Shown here: one piece after another, positions 18,324 to 27,057 of the stretch
Layout of the letters: every line of letters begins with the position of its first letter
Numbering within the stretch: position 1 is the first letter of the stretch
The notes under the pieces: generated by a model
Told to the model about the DNA's origin: nothing
Databases searched by the model: none
Seen by the model: only the letters and a program-made list of their open reading frames with translations
Translations under genes and position numbers: made by a program
From: an uncultured bacterium
GTDB taxonomy: Bacteria; Cyanobacteriota; Vampirovibrionia; Gastranaerophilales; Gastranaerophilaceae
DNA: 64,000 nt
Direction of reading: 5' to 3'
Assembly (NCBI GenBank): GCA_949297715.1
Contig: CASFTJ010000008.1
Coordinates: 1-64,000, forward strand

Positions 18324-18558
18324 TCCAGATTGATTTGTACGGCTAGATAGATTATTTTGGTAAAGTTGGCTTTGTGTGGGCGTTTTCAGGTCGGAAAAAT
18401 AAAGTGTTCCCCCAAAATCAAACTGGAATTTGTATATTATCAGTGAGATACGCACCAAATTTGAACTGTACGGATAATTTGATTATTTTGGAATAGTCCA
18501 GTTCCGCAAATTTTTAAAAATTTTAAAACAAAATCGGAAGTTTTTCTCAAGGTTGGAA
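18324..18558. repeat. Dispersed repeat family A, copy 2
   Basis: Near-identical partner of 15563-15796 in the same orientation. Preceded at 18186-18253 by the module AAATAATCAAACCATCTG plus AATCAAACCATGTGTTC, which also leads repeat family B copies, so the two families share a leader module. No coding potential. Confidence 0.85.
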
Positions 18559-18648
18559 AATTTTTCATACTCCAATTAATGTCCAATTTTATTATTAATC
18601 TTGTATGCTCAACCACATACTACTGCAAAATTCTACTAGAAGTGCTAA

Positions 18649-19182
18649 TTATTTTAACCAGCCGAATAGTTTTTCAAAGAAAGTTTTCTTTTCAGACTTT
18701 TCCGGTGAAAGGATATTATCTGTAATCTCATCAACTTTCGTTTTGGTGTTTTTCTTTTTCTCATTCTCTTCCAATGTTTTTAATGCATCATCAAGTTTAT
18801 ATTTTAAATCTGAAAATTCTATATTTTTAATTTTTTGGATTAATCTATTAAGCAGAGTAGAAGTGGAAGGTTTGAATTCATTAAGTTTCCCAGCATCAAA
18901 AAATAATTCTGGACGCAAGTTGTTACCTTTAGTTTTGGGGACTGTTGTTTTTAATTTCATGTAAATATATTCCGCCCCAAAAGTAGGAGTCCCATGAAAA
19001 GACATATCTACATCATACTGTTTGAAAAATTCATTGAAGGCTTTTGATTCTTTGACAGTATTCAAAAGTTTTGCAAATTCTTCAGGGTAAAAATCAGGAT
19101 TAATAAACCTATGGTTGTATGTTATAGATTTCAGTCTGCCAAAATTTGGTTGTCTTTGGGTGTAGTTATTGTCTATTCTCAT
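18649..19182 (-). CDS. Lineage-specific hypothetical protein (PNFG N-terminus)
   Basis: 177 residues. It starts MRIDNNYTQRQPNFGRL, an N-terminal type (short basic leader with a PNFG-like motif) that recurs in this window and in Gastranaerophilales. The middle contains FHGTPTFGAEYIYMKL; the C-terminal 70 residues are a charged coiled-coil-like helix (LDDALKTLEENEKKK) ending in an aromatic EKLFGWLK. A ribosome-binding site (AAAGGAG) precedes the ATG. Function unknown. Confidence 0.65.
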   Translation of the reverse strand: MRIDNNYTQRQPNFGRLKSITYNHRFINPDFYPEEFAKLLNTVKESKAFNEFFKQYDVDMSFHGTPTFGAEYIYMKLKTTVPKTKGNNLRPELFFDAGKLNEFKPSTSTLLNRLIQKIKNIEFSDLKYKLDDALKTLEENEKKKNTKTKVDEITDNILSPEKSEKKTFFEKLFGWLK

Positions 19183-19313
19183 TTATTAATATCTCCTTTG
19201 TTGTATTACATGAATATATAAAACTGTAAAAATTTTTTTTGCTATTTTAATTAATATAATATTTTATAACATTAATTTAAGTTTCTAAATTTATCTATTC
19301 CAAAATTCCCGAA

Positions 19314-19395
19314 CTGGTTGTCAAATATTCCTGAACTAGTTGTTCTTTTACATTTAAATTTAGGTGGAAATTTATTTCAATTTACTCGGTAAAAA
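19314..19395. repeat. Short repeat modules shared with families A and B
   Basis: CCCGAACTGGTTGT...GTTCTTTTACA at about 19308-19351 recurs at 19822-19846. GGTGGAAATTTATTTCAATT at 19360 matches 16718-16745. These pieces, with the family A and B units, fill the otherwise empty 19183-19858. Confidence 0.6.
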
Positions 19396-19435
19396 GTGAC
19401 AAGAAATTTGAGAAAAATTGGTGTGTTAGTTTACC

Positions 19436-19740
19436 CCAAAAATCAAACCATCTGTAACAAGAAATCAAACCATGTGTTCTTTTACAGCAGCCTATGCCAT
19501 TGAACAGACATTGCAGGAATTTGATTTTTTTGAACTAATAGGGGTGTGTTTCAAATATATCTTGATTTTTTTAGTCGGAATTTGCTAAAAATGAAATTCC
19601 TGAACTGGCAAAAAAGTCCGATTGCTGTTCGTCAATGTCTAAAACAAGACAGTGTCTCAAAAGCTTAAATGGCGGGAATTTAGACATAGTTCAGGAATTT
19701 TGGGACAGGACAGTGTTGAAAAATTTTTCAAAATTTTAAA
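19436..19740. repeat. Dispersed repeat family B, copy 2
   Basis: Partner of 16441-16718 with ~90% identity by eye, plus an extra ~24-base segment (TTTAGACATAGTTCAGGAAT) before GGGACAGGACAGTGTTG. It keeps the nested inverted repeats AGACATTG/CAATGTCT and CAGGAATTT/AAATTCCTG, so the fold is conserved while loop bases vary. Confidence 0.8.
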
Positions 19741-19858
19741 TATGAAAATTAATAAAAGCAAGTAGGATGCGGTAAATCACAGATTTACCACATCAAAACT
19801 AAATTTATCAGTTCCAAAATTCCCGAACTGGTTGTTCCTTTACAGTTTGCTAAGCAAA

Positions 19859-21295
19859 TTAATCATCAATAACCGCTTTATTAATTATTTTTCTTGATAA
19901 GGTCGGGTATTCATCAGGCGCAAATTTTTGGGTTAGCTTATCTTTGTTTTCAAGATTTAACCTTAAATCTGTTGGTATTGTTATAATCGGATTGGTTATA
20001 TATATTTGTCCGTTTGCGTTTATTGTTTTGGTGAAATTGTCATTATTGAATAATTCTTCATTTATATTAAAAATATAATCATCAATAATTTCATTTTGCT
20101 GTTCACGTATTAAATTATATTGGTTTGGATGGTTTGGCGGGATAAGATCTCTAATTCTTCCGCTTAATGTTAAATTTGTCTCAATTTCGGTTGTTAGCAA
20201 AAAGTAAAATTTATTAATGTTTTTAATTAATTCTTGTTCAGATTTAATAACTTTTTGCTCTCCGTTCAAATCTTGTTTATAAAGCCGAGCTAATTTCTGC
20301 AAAATTATGTAATTTAAATTTCTTATATATGATGCATTATAACCTTCGGCAAAGTCAGCGTCTAAGTCATCTGAAAATGCCCGAACAATAATATCAAATT
20401 TTTTGTTTTTCAAAAGCGGTGTAAATGTGAATAAAACATTTGCCATTCTTGAGGTGTAAGCATTAATATTTAATTGTGCTTTTTCTAAATCATTTTTATT
20501 AAGCGCTTTGACGGCTTGCATATTCAGCCAGTTGAAAGGATTGATAGAAATATTTATTTGAGATAATTTATCTGCATTTTTAGGGTTTGAATAATATTTT
20601 ACAAATTTTTCCGCTCTTTCCTGCATTTTTTTATTTGATTTACTCCAGCCTCTTGTGTCAAATAAAATCTTTTTTTTAAAAGCGTCATTTGCCATGTTTG
20701 CTAAGTCAATAAAATCATAAGTATTTCCTTTTTGGTCTTTCAATTCTATTTCCATACAGTCGGCATCTCGAAATAGTGCCATATCGTAATAATAAGAAGA
20801 ATTGTATGGATTAAAACCAAGCCGCTGACGTAAAGTTTTAAATCCGTCCGTTAGCATCTTGTAATCTTCAAAAGACATTTTATTAATATGTTTGTTATCT
20901 TCTTTAATCTGACTTACAGCATTTGCATAACAATGTCCGCAGTATCCGCTGCAACCTCTGTAAATGGCTATTTCATTTAAATTATCACAAATAAATGCAA
21001 TTTCCTTTGCGTTCATCCCCTCAAATATTTTTATACCGTTTTGGATTCCGTTAAGTTTATCCAAATCTAAATCTTTCATTTTATATGGAATTCCGTGTTC
21101 CTTAATTTCATTCGACAAATATTGTTTTGCTTTTTTATATTCAAGATCTTCTGATGTAAAGGTTATTAGTGAATAATAATTTACAGGCACTCGGGTAAAT
21201 GCCTCTGGTCGGGTTGTTTGAGATTTCGGTGGGGTGAAATATGTTCTATTTATATGATTTTGTGTATAATTAAATTTAATTGGCAATATTTTCAT
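19859..21295 (-). CDS. Radical-SAM-like protein of unknown function
   Basis: 478 residues. RGCSGYCGHCYANAV places C115, C119 and C122 in the CxxxCxxC pattern that binds the radical-SAM [4Fe-4S] cluster. Following segments (KMSFEDYKML, ILFDTRGWSKSN, INISINPFNW) fit a partial TIM barrel with strand-end residues. The N-terminal ~45 residues (KFNYTQNHINRTYFTPPKSQ) are a lineage-type extension, not a signal peptide, and the C-terminal ~100 residues are unfamiliar. The gene stands alone. Reaction and substrate cannot be inferred. Confidence 0.7.
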   Translation of the reverse strand: MKILPIKFNYTQNHINRTYFTPPKSQTTRPEAFTRVPVNYYSLITFTSEDLEYKKAKQYLSNEIKEHGIPYKMKDLDLDKLNGIQNGIKIFEGMNAKEIAFICDNLNEIAIYRGCSGYCGHCYANAVSQIKEDNKHINKMSFEDYKMLTDGFKTLRQRLGFNPYNSSYYYDMALFRDADCMEIELKDQKGNTYDFIDLANMANDAFKKKILFDTRGWSKSNKKMQERAEKFVKYYSNPKNADKLSQINISINPFNWLNMQAVKALNKNDLEKAQLNINAYTSRMANVLFTFTPLLKNKKFDIIVRAFSDDLDADFAEGYNASYIRNLNYIILQKLARLYKQDLNGEQKVIKSEQELIKNINKFYFLLTTEIETNLTLSGRIRDLIPPNHPNQYNLIREQQNEIIDDYIFNINEELFNNDNFTKTINANGQIYITNPIITIPTDLRLNLENKDKLTQKFAPDEYPTLSRKIINKAVIDD

Positions 21296-21384
21296 ATCAT
21301 ATTATAAAGTATCAATATAAAATTTTTTGCCATTAAATATTTTTTGAAAATTTATAAAATTCTGTATATATCGGTTTTAAATTT

Positions 21385-21777
21385 TTAAAATCCATCCTCT
21401 ACATAGCCCATGGCTTTATATATTTTGAAAAGTTCAATCCCTTTTTTACCAAACACATTTTCTATATCTGCATTAGTACCTTGCTTTTTATTATATATAT
21501 ATTTAAACATTACTTGATTTAAAGAATCATTTTCGGCATAATCTTCTTTCCCGACATATCCGAAGAATTTTCTAATTCGGTTGATTATTTGGTAAAATTT
21601 ATTATGGCTTTTTTCGAGCTCTTTTTCTGTAAGTATAGACGGTTTTTTTTCTTTTTGAAAAATATCTACCCCAAGTTGACCATAATTTTGACGTATGTAT
21701 TTGATATCTTTTTTACTCTCCATTGAAATAAGTCTTTTTAATGGAACTTCGTAATATAAAAATAAACGGCTGGACAT
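21385..21777 (-). CDS. Hypothetical protein
   Basis: 130 residues, basic and helical, with IKYIRQNYGQLGVDIF, a KSHNKFYQIINRIRKFFGYV segment and VFGKKGIELFKIYKAMGYVE at the C-terminus. No known domain, no signal peptide or membrane helix. AAAGAAGG precedes the ATG. Function unknown. Confidence 0.6.
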   Translation of the reverse strand: MSSRLFLYYEVPLKRLISMESKKDIKYIRQNYGQLGVDIFQKEKKPSILTEKELEKSHNKFYQIINRIRKFFGYVGKEDYAENDSLNQVMFKYIYNKKQGTNADIENVFGKKGIELFKIYKAMGYVEDGF

Positions 21778-21857
21778 TTTTATACCTTCTTTCTATTGTA
21801 TTATTTTTATAATACAATAAATTTTTGGGATTTATTTAAACAAAATTCTTATAAGTT

Positions 21858-22532
21858 TTATTTCTTTTGAAAATTATTATGGCAAGTATATAGGTAAATT
21901 ATTCCAACTAATGAAACATAGAAGAGAAGTTCGGTAATTTCTTCCATAACCATGTTATGATAAACTTCTTCTCCTAAAGTACCGCCAATTATGCCCAGAA
22001 TCATTAAAATCACATTCCATACCGGAAATTTAATATTTTTAATAATATCCCATAATGTTATGAAGAGCTTGTTAATAAGGAAATAAATACCAACGTAAGT
22101 CATGTATAATCCGTAAATCGGATGCGCAAGCCAGCCGTATTTAATATCTTTCCAACCGTAAAAAGCATTTACTTCACCGGGAATCGGGAAGAAAATTGTT
22201 CTTCCGCAATTTATTTCTCTAAGAAATAATATAACGATTACAAGAGCCGCAAACTTGAAAAATTTAACCATTGAATCATCAACCGATGAATTTTCATTGT
22301 CTTGATTTTGTTTGCTTCTGATTTTTTTATATGAAAGACAAAGGATAAAACCGGCAAGTAATACCACAAGCTGCAGGTTCTCCAATAAACCGTTCTCATA
22401 CCCGTATTTTTCCGGTAGATATAATATGCAAGGAATAATTAATATTGCATTTAATATCGCTATACAAGTAACCCCGTAAATTCTAAAATCCAAATGTTCG
22501 GAAACGAACTTTCCTATCTTTTTTAACATCAT
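21858..22532 (-). CDS. Six-helix integral membrane protein, unknown function
   Basis: 224 residues with about six membrane segments (approximately 17-40, 47-68, 90-108, 137-163, 168-190, 196-217). A conserved-looking loop between helices 3 and 4 contains REINCGRTIFFPIPGEVNAF and YGWKD, and TLGEEVYHNMVMEEITELL lies between the last two helices, so acidic and Asn/His residues lie close to the membrane. No transporter or enzyme family recognised. Confidence 0.7.
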   Translation of the reverse strand: MMLKKIGKFVSEHLDFRIYGVTCIAILNAILIIPCILYLPEKYGYENGLLENLQLVVLLAGFILCLSYKKIRSKQNQDNENSSVDDSMVKFFKFAALVIVILFLREINCGRTIFFPIPGEVNAFYGWKDIKYGWLAHPIYGLYMTYVGIYFLINKLFITLWDIIKNIKFPVWNVILMILGIIGGTLGEEVYHNMVMEEITELLFYVSLVGIIYLYTCHNNFQKK

Positions 22533-22811
22533 TTACCCTTCTTAATTCCAAAATATTTTTATTTTTAGCTTACATCAAAAATGCTTAATTGGTCGAATAA
22601 TTTATTAAATTTTATTAAAATTTTAAGTATAAAAGGGTAGGTATTAATTTTAGAAAAGCAGAAATTTGAGAGGGGTTCAGCTTATTTTTAGCAGATACAA
22701 ATTTGAATTTTTGTTAAAATTAAACGAATTGTATAGCAAATTAAAGTTTTTAAGTTTTTATAATGGTATTGGCAATAGTAGAAGTATCAGTGAGGATTAG
22801 AAAGGATTAAA

Positions 22812-23258
22812 ATGCGTATTGACAGCCACTTTAACAACTATGATGGCAGACATAGAATGCCGAATTTTACGGCAACCCCGGCACAAATATTAGATAAACT
22901 TGAATATGCAAGAATTTGCCCCGGTAAAAAAGCTTATTTGGAAAATCTGGCAACTTTTTTTGATAAATTGGAAGACAAAATGCTAAAGTCTTCAAAACTT
23001 CCTGAAAGATTTGATTACTTTTTGAAACGAGATAACGATATTCCCCAAAATTTAGGAAAAGCAAAAGTTCGTACGGGTTTTTTGTCTTGGACATCTTTTA
23101 AATCTATAGATCAAGAATTAAATGAATCCTCTTTCAGCTGCGGCAGCGACTCTCACTGCACTTGCGGAAGAGGTAAATCTTTAAAGGAATATACTTCGGA
23201 ACTTTTAGAATATATTGGTGTGCCGGAACCCGATAAAATTTCATTGGGTAAGTATTAA
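22812..23258 (+). CDS. Lineage-specific small protein with a Cys/His cluster
   Basis: 148 residues, start MRIDSHFNNYDGRHRMPNF (same leader type as the gene at 18649-19182). Near residues 109-118 it has SCGSDSHCTCGRG, a compact Cys/His cluster that could bind metal. The rest is helical. A bidirectional terminator follows. No recognised family. Confidence 0.65.
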   Translation: MRIDSHFNNYDGRHRMPNFTATPAQILDKLEYARICPGKKAYLENLATFFDKLEDKMLKSSKLPERFDYFLKRDNDIPQNLGKAKVRTGFLSWTSFKSIDQELNESSFSCGSDSHCTCGRGKSLKEYTSELLEYIGVPEPDKISLGKY

Positions 23259-23285
23259 ACTTAGTTATTTATGTCTTTATAAATA

Positions 23286-23314
23286 AACAGGGTGTTATAA
23301 TAAACACCCTGTTT
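23286..23314. terminator. Bidirectional terminator between convergent genes
   Basis: AAACAGGGTGT (23286-23296) pairs with ACACCCTGTTT (23304-23314); A- and T-rich flanks make it functional both ways. It separates the rightward gene ending at 23258 from the leftward gene ending at 23376. Confidence 0.85.
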
Positions 23315-23375
23315 TAATATTGTGAGCTCCGTATTGTCTTGCATAGTTATAGATTAAATGCAGAAAATCTTACTG

Positions 23376-25394
23376 TTATTCATTTTCTGCTGCTGCAGGT
23401 CGGGTTTCTCCAAATATGCGTTTTGCAAGCTCAAGGACTTTATTGAAATCATAATATTTTGAAGATAATTTAGCTTCTGTCGTATTATTTGTGTTGTCGG
23501 TATCAATACCCATAGAATCAGCCATATAATAAATACCGCCTTCAGTAGTATCAGTATTATTATCTATAGCCACACTGATAATATCATCGGCTTCATTTCT
23601 TTTTATACCAATTCTGCTTCCATCCGGCAGTTCGACGATTTCAAACCCGTCTTCTGTTATTTGAACTTTCAGTTTTGGATCTGCATAGGCGGCTTCTGCT
23701 AATGTCTTGTTGGCATTGTTTATAACTTCTTTTTCTTTAGAACCGATTTTTTTCAGTTCTTCCATTTCGGATTTTACGGCTTCCATATTTTCTATTGATT
23801 TTTTAACTGTACTGTCATCTGCATTGTAAATCCGTTTGCAAGCTTCTTTTATCCAATTTTTCATGTTTTGAAGACTTGTATTTTTATTTATAGAGCTGCC
23901 ATCAGAAAATTTTAATTCTTCTAATTGTAATTCGTTCATTCTTGCTTGAAGATTTTTTATTATATATTCATAGACTTCTTCGTTATCAAAGCCCAAAACA
24001 TTATCTATTTTGTCAGCAATATCAGGATATTCTTGAATTACATATGCAACATTTTTAGCATTTATTTTGCTTAGTTTTACTTTTGCATCTGAATTATCTG
24101 TCCAAAAAGCTTCAAGTTCTGTTTTAATTTCGGCTGCAATGCCTTTAGACTCTTTTCTTGCTTTAATTATAGAATTGGAGTTTTCCAGCAAACCTTCATC
24201 TAATTTGTTCTTAGGTTGCAAATTAGGTTTTAAAGCTTGTGTAGTTTCCGCAATTTTGGTGTTTCGTTCTGCTTCTGTCATTTTAGGTGTTTCTTCAGCC
24301 TCATTTGCCTCCTCGGTCGCAGGTGTTTCTTCAGTAGCGGGTGTTTCTTCAGTCGCAGGTGTTTCTTCAGTAGCGTGTGTTTCCTCAGTCGCAGGTGTTT
24401 CCTCAGTAGCTGGTGTTTCCTCAACTTTAGGTGCAGTCTTTCCTAAAGCATAACCGTGCCCTTCGGTACCTTTCATTTGGACAAGCATGGGTTCTCCATT
24501 AATGGTTCTTAACTCATAAGCATTTCCTGCAGTGTAAGTTTTACCGGCGCCTGATGTGCATTTATATATAACTTTGCCGTCTGCAGTTTCGTCAAGTTCA
24601 AATGTATAGGTTTGTCCGTTATCCATATCGGTAATTGTGAATTTTTTAGGATTTTGACCTTCTGCAACTTCGCCTTCAATTGTTATTTTGCCTCGGATTG
24701 GTCTTGTCGGCATATTACCGTTTTCATCGGGTTCGTCGATTGCTTCAAAGTGTTTACCGTTCAATTCATTCCAATTAGCAGTTGAGGCGGCTTTGTTTTC
24801 ACCTTTATATTTATTACCCTCAGGTTTTGCGGGTTGTTCGGTTTCTTCTGTTTCTTCAGTTTCAGCGGGTGCCGCGGGCTGTTCGGTTTCTTCTGTTTCT
24901 TCAGTTTCAGCGGGTGCCGCGGGCTGTTCGGTTTCTTCTGTTTCAGTGGAAGTTTCCGATGCGGATACCTGTTTGCCGTTTAAAAAGGTTATTTGTTTAA
25001 CTTTGCCATCTTCAGTATATTCATATTGGGTTGCTTTTATCCCTCCAGAGCCCAAATCTGTTATTTCTTTAACTAATTGATTTTGCATATTATAAAATTG
25101 GGTTACGGCGCCTTTGGTAAATTTAATAAATTTTTCGCCGTTTTCATTTGTAATTTCTTCTCTTTTCCCTTGTGCAGGATCAGAACCTGGGAGTTTTCCC
25201 TTTTCTTTTATGTATTCGAGTAATTCAGTCTGATCAAGAATTCCATCTTGAGGCTTTGTATCAAATTTAGCAAAATATTCTCTAATTTTTACATCAGTAA
25301 TTTCTGATAATTCTGTGTCAGGCTTAATTTCAGCCTTTTTTACCATTTTAAATTTAATAGATTCGTTTCCGTCAATGTTTGGAAAATTTGGCAT
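23376..25394 (-). CDS. Large acidic repeat-containing protein with EF-hand-like N-terminus
   Basis: 672 residues. Residues ~33-60 contain FDTKPQDGILDQTELLEYI, an EF-hand-like loop. Next come YD-type text (YEYTEDGKVKQITFLNGKQ), three 15-residue units (ETEETEETEQPAAPA, ~150-195), a beta-rich block (~200-315), six TEETPA hexamers (~325-360), and a helical C-terminal half ending in a domain with DGSRIGIKRNEADDIISVAI. No signal peptide or anchor is seen; the repeats look like a flexible spacer, as in surface or secreted proteins of this lineage. AAGGAG precedes the ATG. Function unknown. Confidence 0.7.
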   Translation of the reverse strand: MPNFPNIDGNESIKFKMVKKAEIKPDTELSEITDVKIREYFAKFDTKPQDGILDQTELLEYIKEKGKLPGSDPAQGKREEITNENGEKFIKFTKGAVTQFYNMQNQLVKEITDLGSGGIKATQYEYTEDGKVKQITFLNGKQVSASETSTETEETEQPAAPAETEETEETEQPAAPAETEETEETEQPAKPEGNKYKGENKAASTANWNELNGKHFEAIDEPDENGNMPTRPIRGKITIEGEVAEGQNPKKFTITDMDNGQTYTFELDETADGKVIYKCTSGAGKTYTAGNAYELRTINGEPMLVQMKGTEGHGYALGKTAPKVEETPATEETPATEETHATEETPATEETPATEETPATEEANEAEETPKMTEAERNTKIAETTQALKPNLQPKNKLDEGLLENSNSIIKARKESKGIAAEIKTELEAFWTDNSDAKVKLSKINAKNVAYVIQEYPDIADKIDNVLGFDNEEVYEYIIKNLQARMNELQLEELKFSDGSSINKNTSLQNMKNWIKEACKRIYNADDSTVKKSIENMEAVKSEMEELKKIGSKEKEVINNANKTLAEAAYADPKLKVQITEDGFEIVELPDGSRIGIKRNEADDIISVAIDNNTDTTEGGIYYMADSMGIDTDNTNNTTEAKLSSKYYDFNKVLELAKRIFGETRPAAAENE
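24319..24423. repeat. In-frame 18-bp tandem repeat (six units)
   Basis: Units of GGTGTTTCTTCAGTAGCG and close variants (GTCGCA/GTAGCG alternate, TTC/TCC synonymous), coding the hexapeptide ATEETP on the minus strand; one unit reads ATEETH. Copy number could vary between strains. Confidence 0.85.
24830..24945. repeat. In-frame 45-bp tandem repeat (about 2.5 units)
   Basis: A 45-base unit beginning GGGCTGTTCGGTTTC and containing GTTTCAGCGGGTGCC, coding the 15-residue ETEETEETEQPAAPA on the minus strand. It is much more GC-rich than its surroundings, and adjacent units are identical, pointing to recent expansion. Confidence 0.8.
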
Positions 25395-25612
25395 TTTTAA
25401 CTCCTTTATTTTTCTACACTTAGTTTTATTCGGTATAATTATTAGAAACTTTAAAAATTTATTAAAATTGTTTACAAAAATATAAGAATGTTAAATTATA
25501 AGTGATAATTGCAAATTTTGTTTATTAAGTCATAAATACTCATTTGACGGGCAGAATTTTTGTTATAAGATTAATGATATACATTTATAAGTTATTATGA
25601 GGATTAGGGAAA

Positions 25613-26758
25613 GTGGATTTTACAACTTGGACCATTGAAGCATTAAAAATGCTTGCACAATTTGTCGGAAGCTATGGAATAGCGATTATTATTTTAACTA
25701 TTATCGTAAGAATGTTCTTATGGCCGTTGAATGTTTCACAGCAGCGTTCAATGCGTCAGATGCAGACTTTACAGCCAAAACTTAAAGCTATACAGGAACG
25801 CTACAAAAACGATCCGCAGAAAATGCAGATGAAGCTTATGGAATTTTACAAAGAACATAAGTTTAACCCAATGGGCGGGTGCTTGCCTTTGTTGGTTCAA
25901 ATGCCTGTTTTCATATTGTTGTATTCGGCTTTAATGAGTCCTCAGTTTATACAGATGGCGGGCGATTCCAGTTTTCTTTTTATAAACAGTTTAGCCACAA
26001 CACTTAGAGCGACAGCCGGAATTTCTAATGATGGTGTAATGGGTGTTTCAAAATATGACACATTTATTTTAGGCAAGACTGCAACCGTTTATTTGCCGAC
26101 TGAAACTCTTCAAAATGTAAAAGTTGATAAACCCAACAAAGCGTTAGAGATTCAAGGCGAACTGACTCCGGGTGAGGATATAGATTTTAAAGTAAGTCTT
26201 GACCAGTTGGATTTGAAGTTCAGCCAGCTTGATATGATTCAAAAGGCTGACCTTGATATTACGGATATGAACACCAAAGAAACAGAAAAGGTTACATTTA
26301 TACGTCAAGGCGGACTTTTAGTTGCTTCATTACCTTCAAAAGCTGTTGAAAGATCCTTCCATTGGGATGTTCTTATCTTAATAGCGTTGTTCGGATTGAC
26401 AATGTGGTTGTCGCAAAAGTTAATGATGGCACAGAACAAAAATCAAATGTCAGATGATCCGACTCAGCAGGCTATTCAAAAGTCGATGGGTACATTTATG
26501 CCGGTAATGATTATTGCAACATTTGTGATTATTCCGATTCCAGCAGGTGTTTTGATTTACCTGATTGTGTCTAACATAATACAAGTATTGCAGACAATAA
26601 TAGTCAACAAACAAATAGATGCTGAAGAAGCAGCTAAAAAAGTTCAGGCATCGGACGGAACTAAAGTTATAGAAGCAGAGCTTGTTGACGATAATATAAA
26701 GAAAAATAAGTCAATGCTTGATAATATGAAAAATATATTTAAAAAGAAGGAAATTTAG
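25613..26758 (+). CDS. yidC: Membrane protein insertase YidC/Oxa1 family
   Basis: 381 residues from a GTG start (AGGGA upstream). It inserts proteins into the inner membrane with or after SecYEG. TM1 at ~12-34 (YGIAIIILTIIVRMFLWPLN, with the hydrophilic-groove Arg), the cytoplasmic coiled loop MRQMQTLQPKLKAIQERY, NPMGGCLPLLVQMPVFILLY (TM2), then SFLFINSLA, and TM3-TM5 in ~248-335 (IPIPAGVLIYLIVSNIIQV). It lacks the large Gram-negative N-terminal periplasmic domain but has a ~110-residue insertion between TM2 and TM3 (~135-243). It heads an operon with the next two genes (gaps of 4 and 1 bases). Confidence 0.93.
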   Translation: MDFTTWTIEALKMLAQFVGSYGIAIIILTIIVRMFLWPLNVSQQRSMRQMQTLQPKLKAIQERYKNDPQKMQMKLMEFYKEHKFNPMGGCLPLLVQMPVFILLYSALMSPQFIQMAGDSSFLFINSLATTLRATAGISNDGVMGVSKYDTFILGKTATVYLPTETLQNVKVDKPNKALEIQGELTPGEDIDFKVSLDQLDLKFSQLDMIQKADLDITDMNTKETEKVTFIRQGGLLVASLPSKAVERSFHWDVLILIALFGLTMWLSQKLMMAQNKNQMSDDPTQQAIQKSMGTFMPVMIIATFVIIPIPAGVLIYLIVSNIIQVLQTIIVNKQIDAEEAAKKVQASDGTKVIEAELVDDNIKKNKSMLDNMKNIFKKKEI

Positions 26759-26762
26759 CATA

Positions 26763-27056
26763 ATGAGAATCCCCAGAACCCCGAAAACACCAATAGAAAG
26801 ACAAATAAAGGGGATGAATTATGCGGTAAAAAACAGAAAAGGCTCAATTAACCACCTAAAAGCGCAGTGCGGAAAAGATGTTTTGAACGGACTTTTGGCA
26901 GACGGATTTATTCAAAATTTTTCACCTGCAAAGGCTCCAAAGCGTTATCAAATAACAAAAAAAGGCGACAGGTATTACAAGGAAAAATTCGGGTTAATTG
27001 AATATTATAAAGCAAGGCTTCTTGGTATATTTGAAAAAATAATGGGAAAAATTTAA
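26763..27056 (+). CDS. Small basic winged-helix-like protein
   Basis: 97 residues, strongly basic. GSINHLKAQCGKDVLNGLLA followed by FIQNF...KRYQITKKGDRYY resembles a minimal winged helix (recognition helix and wing). It sits 4 bases after yidC and 1 base before queA, so it is co-translated with both. Its family is not recognised; DNA or RNA binding is inference. Confidence 0.65.
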   Translation: MRIPRTPKTPIERQIKGMNYAVKNRKGSINHLKAQCGKDVLNGLLADGFIQNFSPAKAPKRYQITKKGDRYYKEKFGLIEYYKARLLGIFEKIMGKI

Positions 27057-27057
27057 A

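Noticed and set aside
24319-24423. CRISPR-like array of 18-bp units
   Set aside because: No spacers; the units are contiguous, in frame and code an ATEETP repeat.
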